Part shown: positions 63,693-64,000 of the stretch, piece by piece | Layout of the letters: each line of letters starts with the position of its first letter | Position numbering within the stretch: position 1 is the first letter of the stretch | Assembly (NCBI GenBank): GCA_963550915.1 | Contig: CAUVEB010000001.1 | Span: forward strand, 62,001-126,000 | Source: Caviibacter sp963550915 | Lineage (GTDB): Bacteria; Fusobacteriota; Fusobacteriia; Fusobacteriales; Leptotrichiaceae | DNA: 64,000 nucleotides | Reading direction: 5' to 3' | Translations under genes and position numbers: made by a program | Notes under the pieces: model-generated | Databases searched by the model: none | Seen by the model: only the letters and a program-made list of their open reading frames with translations | Told to the model about the DNA's origin: nothing

Positions 63693-64000
63693 GTGAAAAA
63701 AGTAACAATATCGGACGTTGCAAAGAAAGCAAAAGTAAGTAATGCGACTGTTTCAAGAGTAATGTCTGGTAGTCCAGTAATAAGTAAAAACACACAAAAA
63801 ATTGTTCAAAAAGCAATAGAAGAACTTAATTATTATCCTAGTTCTATAGCACAAAATTTGACAAAAAGTAATACAAATATTATTGGAATAGTACTTAATT
63901 CTCAAGATATAGATCCATTATCAAATAACTTTTTCTCTGAAGTAATAAGTACAATAAGTGATAGACTTCTTGAAAATGAGTATTATACTTTGTATATACA
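63693..64000 (+). CDS. LacI-family transcriptional regulator, 5' part only
   Basis: The gene begins at GTG 63693 with AAAGG nearby and runs off the window. The N-terminal helix-turn-helix (VTISDVAKKAKVSNATVSRV) and hinge (YYPSSIAQNLTKSNTNIIGIV) are those of LacI/GalR regulators. It follows the ATPase gene by 15 bases and is thus in the sugar operon. The TGAAAACG-type operators at 54648 and 57876 match what LacI proteins bind. Confidence 0.85.
   Translation, partial: MKKVTISDVAKKAKVSNATVSRVMSGSPVISKNTQKIVQKAIEELNYYPSSIAQNLTKSNTNIIGIVLNSQDIDPLSNNFFSEVISTISDRLLENEYYTLYI

Overview
The window is an AT-rich, gene-dense bacterial chromosome segment. Arginine is coded almost only by AGA, genes often overlap by a few bases, and there is no insertion sequence, prophage, CRISPR array or clear pseudogene. 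Gene content (fermentative ldh and adhP, SBP lipoproteins with MalFG-type ABC importers, a sialic acid operon, HxlR, RpiR and LacI regulators, and Fusobacterium-like protein flavour) suggests a host-associated fermenter of the Fusobacteriota, most likely Leptotrichiaceae (Sneathia or Streptobacillus-like). This placement is inference from gene content and composition, not from a database search.

Layout. 1-308: 3' end of a small membrane exporter gene. 312-7071 (minus): glmU-prs-tsaC-unknown-GspE-like ATPase-HAD phosphatase-truA-GNAT-RsmC-like methyltransferase, tightly packed. 7161-8715 (minus): an OppF-like ATPase gene overlapping ldh. 8767-16395 (minus): a nine-gene sialic acid operon (NanM-like kelch protein, RpiR regulator, nanE, nanK, nanA, solute-binding lipoprotein, two permeases, small membrane protein), with a promoter at 16413-16440 and a terminator at 8757-8787.

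16632-30294 (plus): a 13-gene run with no gap over 14 bases: hpt-purA-purB, then a complete mevalonate pathway to IPP and DMAPP (thiolase, mvaS, mvaA, mvk, mvaD, pmk, fni), then groES-groEL and a GH13 lipoprotein, closed by a terminator. 30470-39088 (plus): pnp (with a folded leader), pgsA, a Ca2+-type P-ATPase, a repeat lipoprotein, a D,D-carboxypeptidase, lgt and a repeat protein. 39179-40667: adhP and a convergent hxlR gene sharing a bidirectional terminator. 40724-42455 (minus): a five-tRNA array (Glu, Val, Asp, Thr, Tyr) running into ybaB, tRNA-Gln with its own consensus promoter, then class B acid phosphatase. 42567-43064 (minus): nitroreductase. 43163-54541 (plus): gyrB-gyrA-Usp-like-membrane protein-pheS-pheT-lipoprotein-HAD phosphatase.

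54688-64000 (plus): two sugar ABC importer operons. Both have near-identical promoter and leader architecture and a LacI/cre-type operator at the transcription start. The second (malto-oligosaccharide-like) also carries the only MsmK/UgpC-type ATPase in the window and a LacI-family regulator that runs off the end.

How it fits together. Three MalFG-type importers lie in the window (sialic acid, unknown sugar, malto-oligosaccharide-like) but only one matching ATPase, so ATPase sharing is likely. Their promoters share sequence elements: a 14-base core in two of them, a TGAAAAA/TTTTTCA palindrome upstream of the -35 in two, and a TGAAAACG-type operator in two. This suggests a small carbohydrate-uptake regulatory network, and it is the most interesting content I found.
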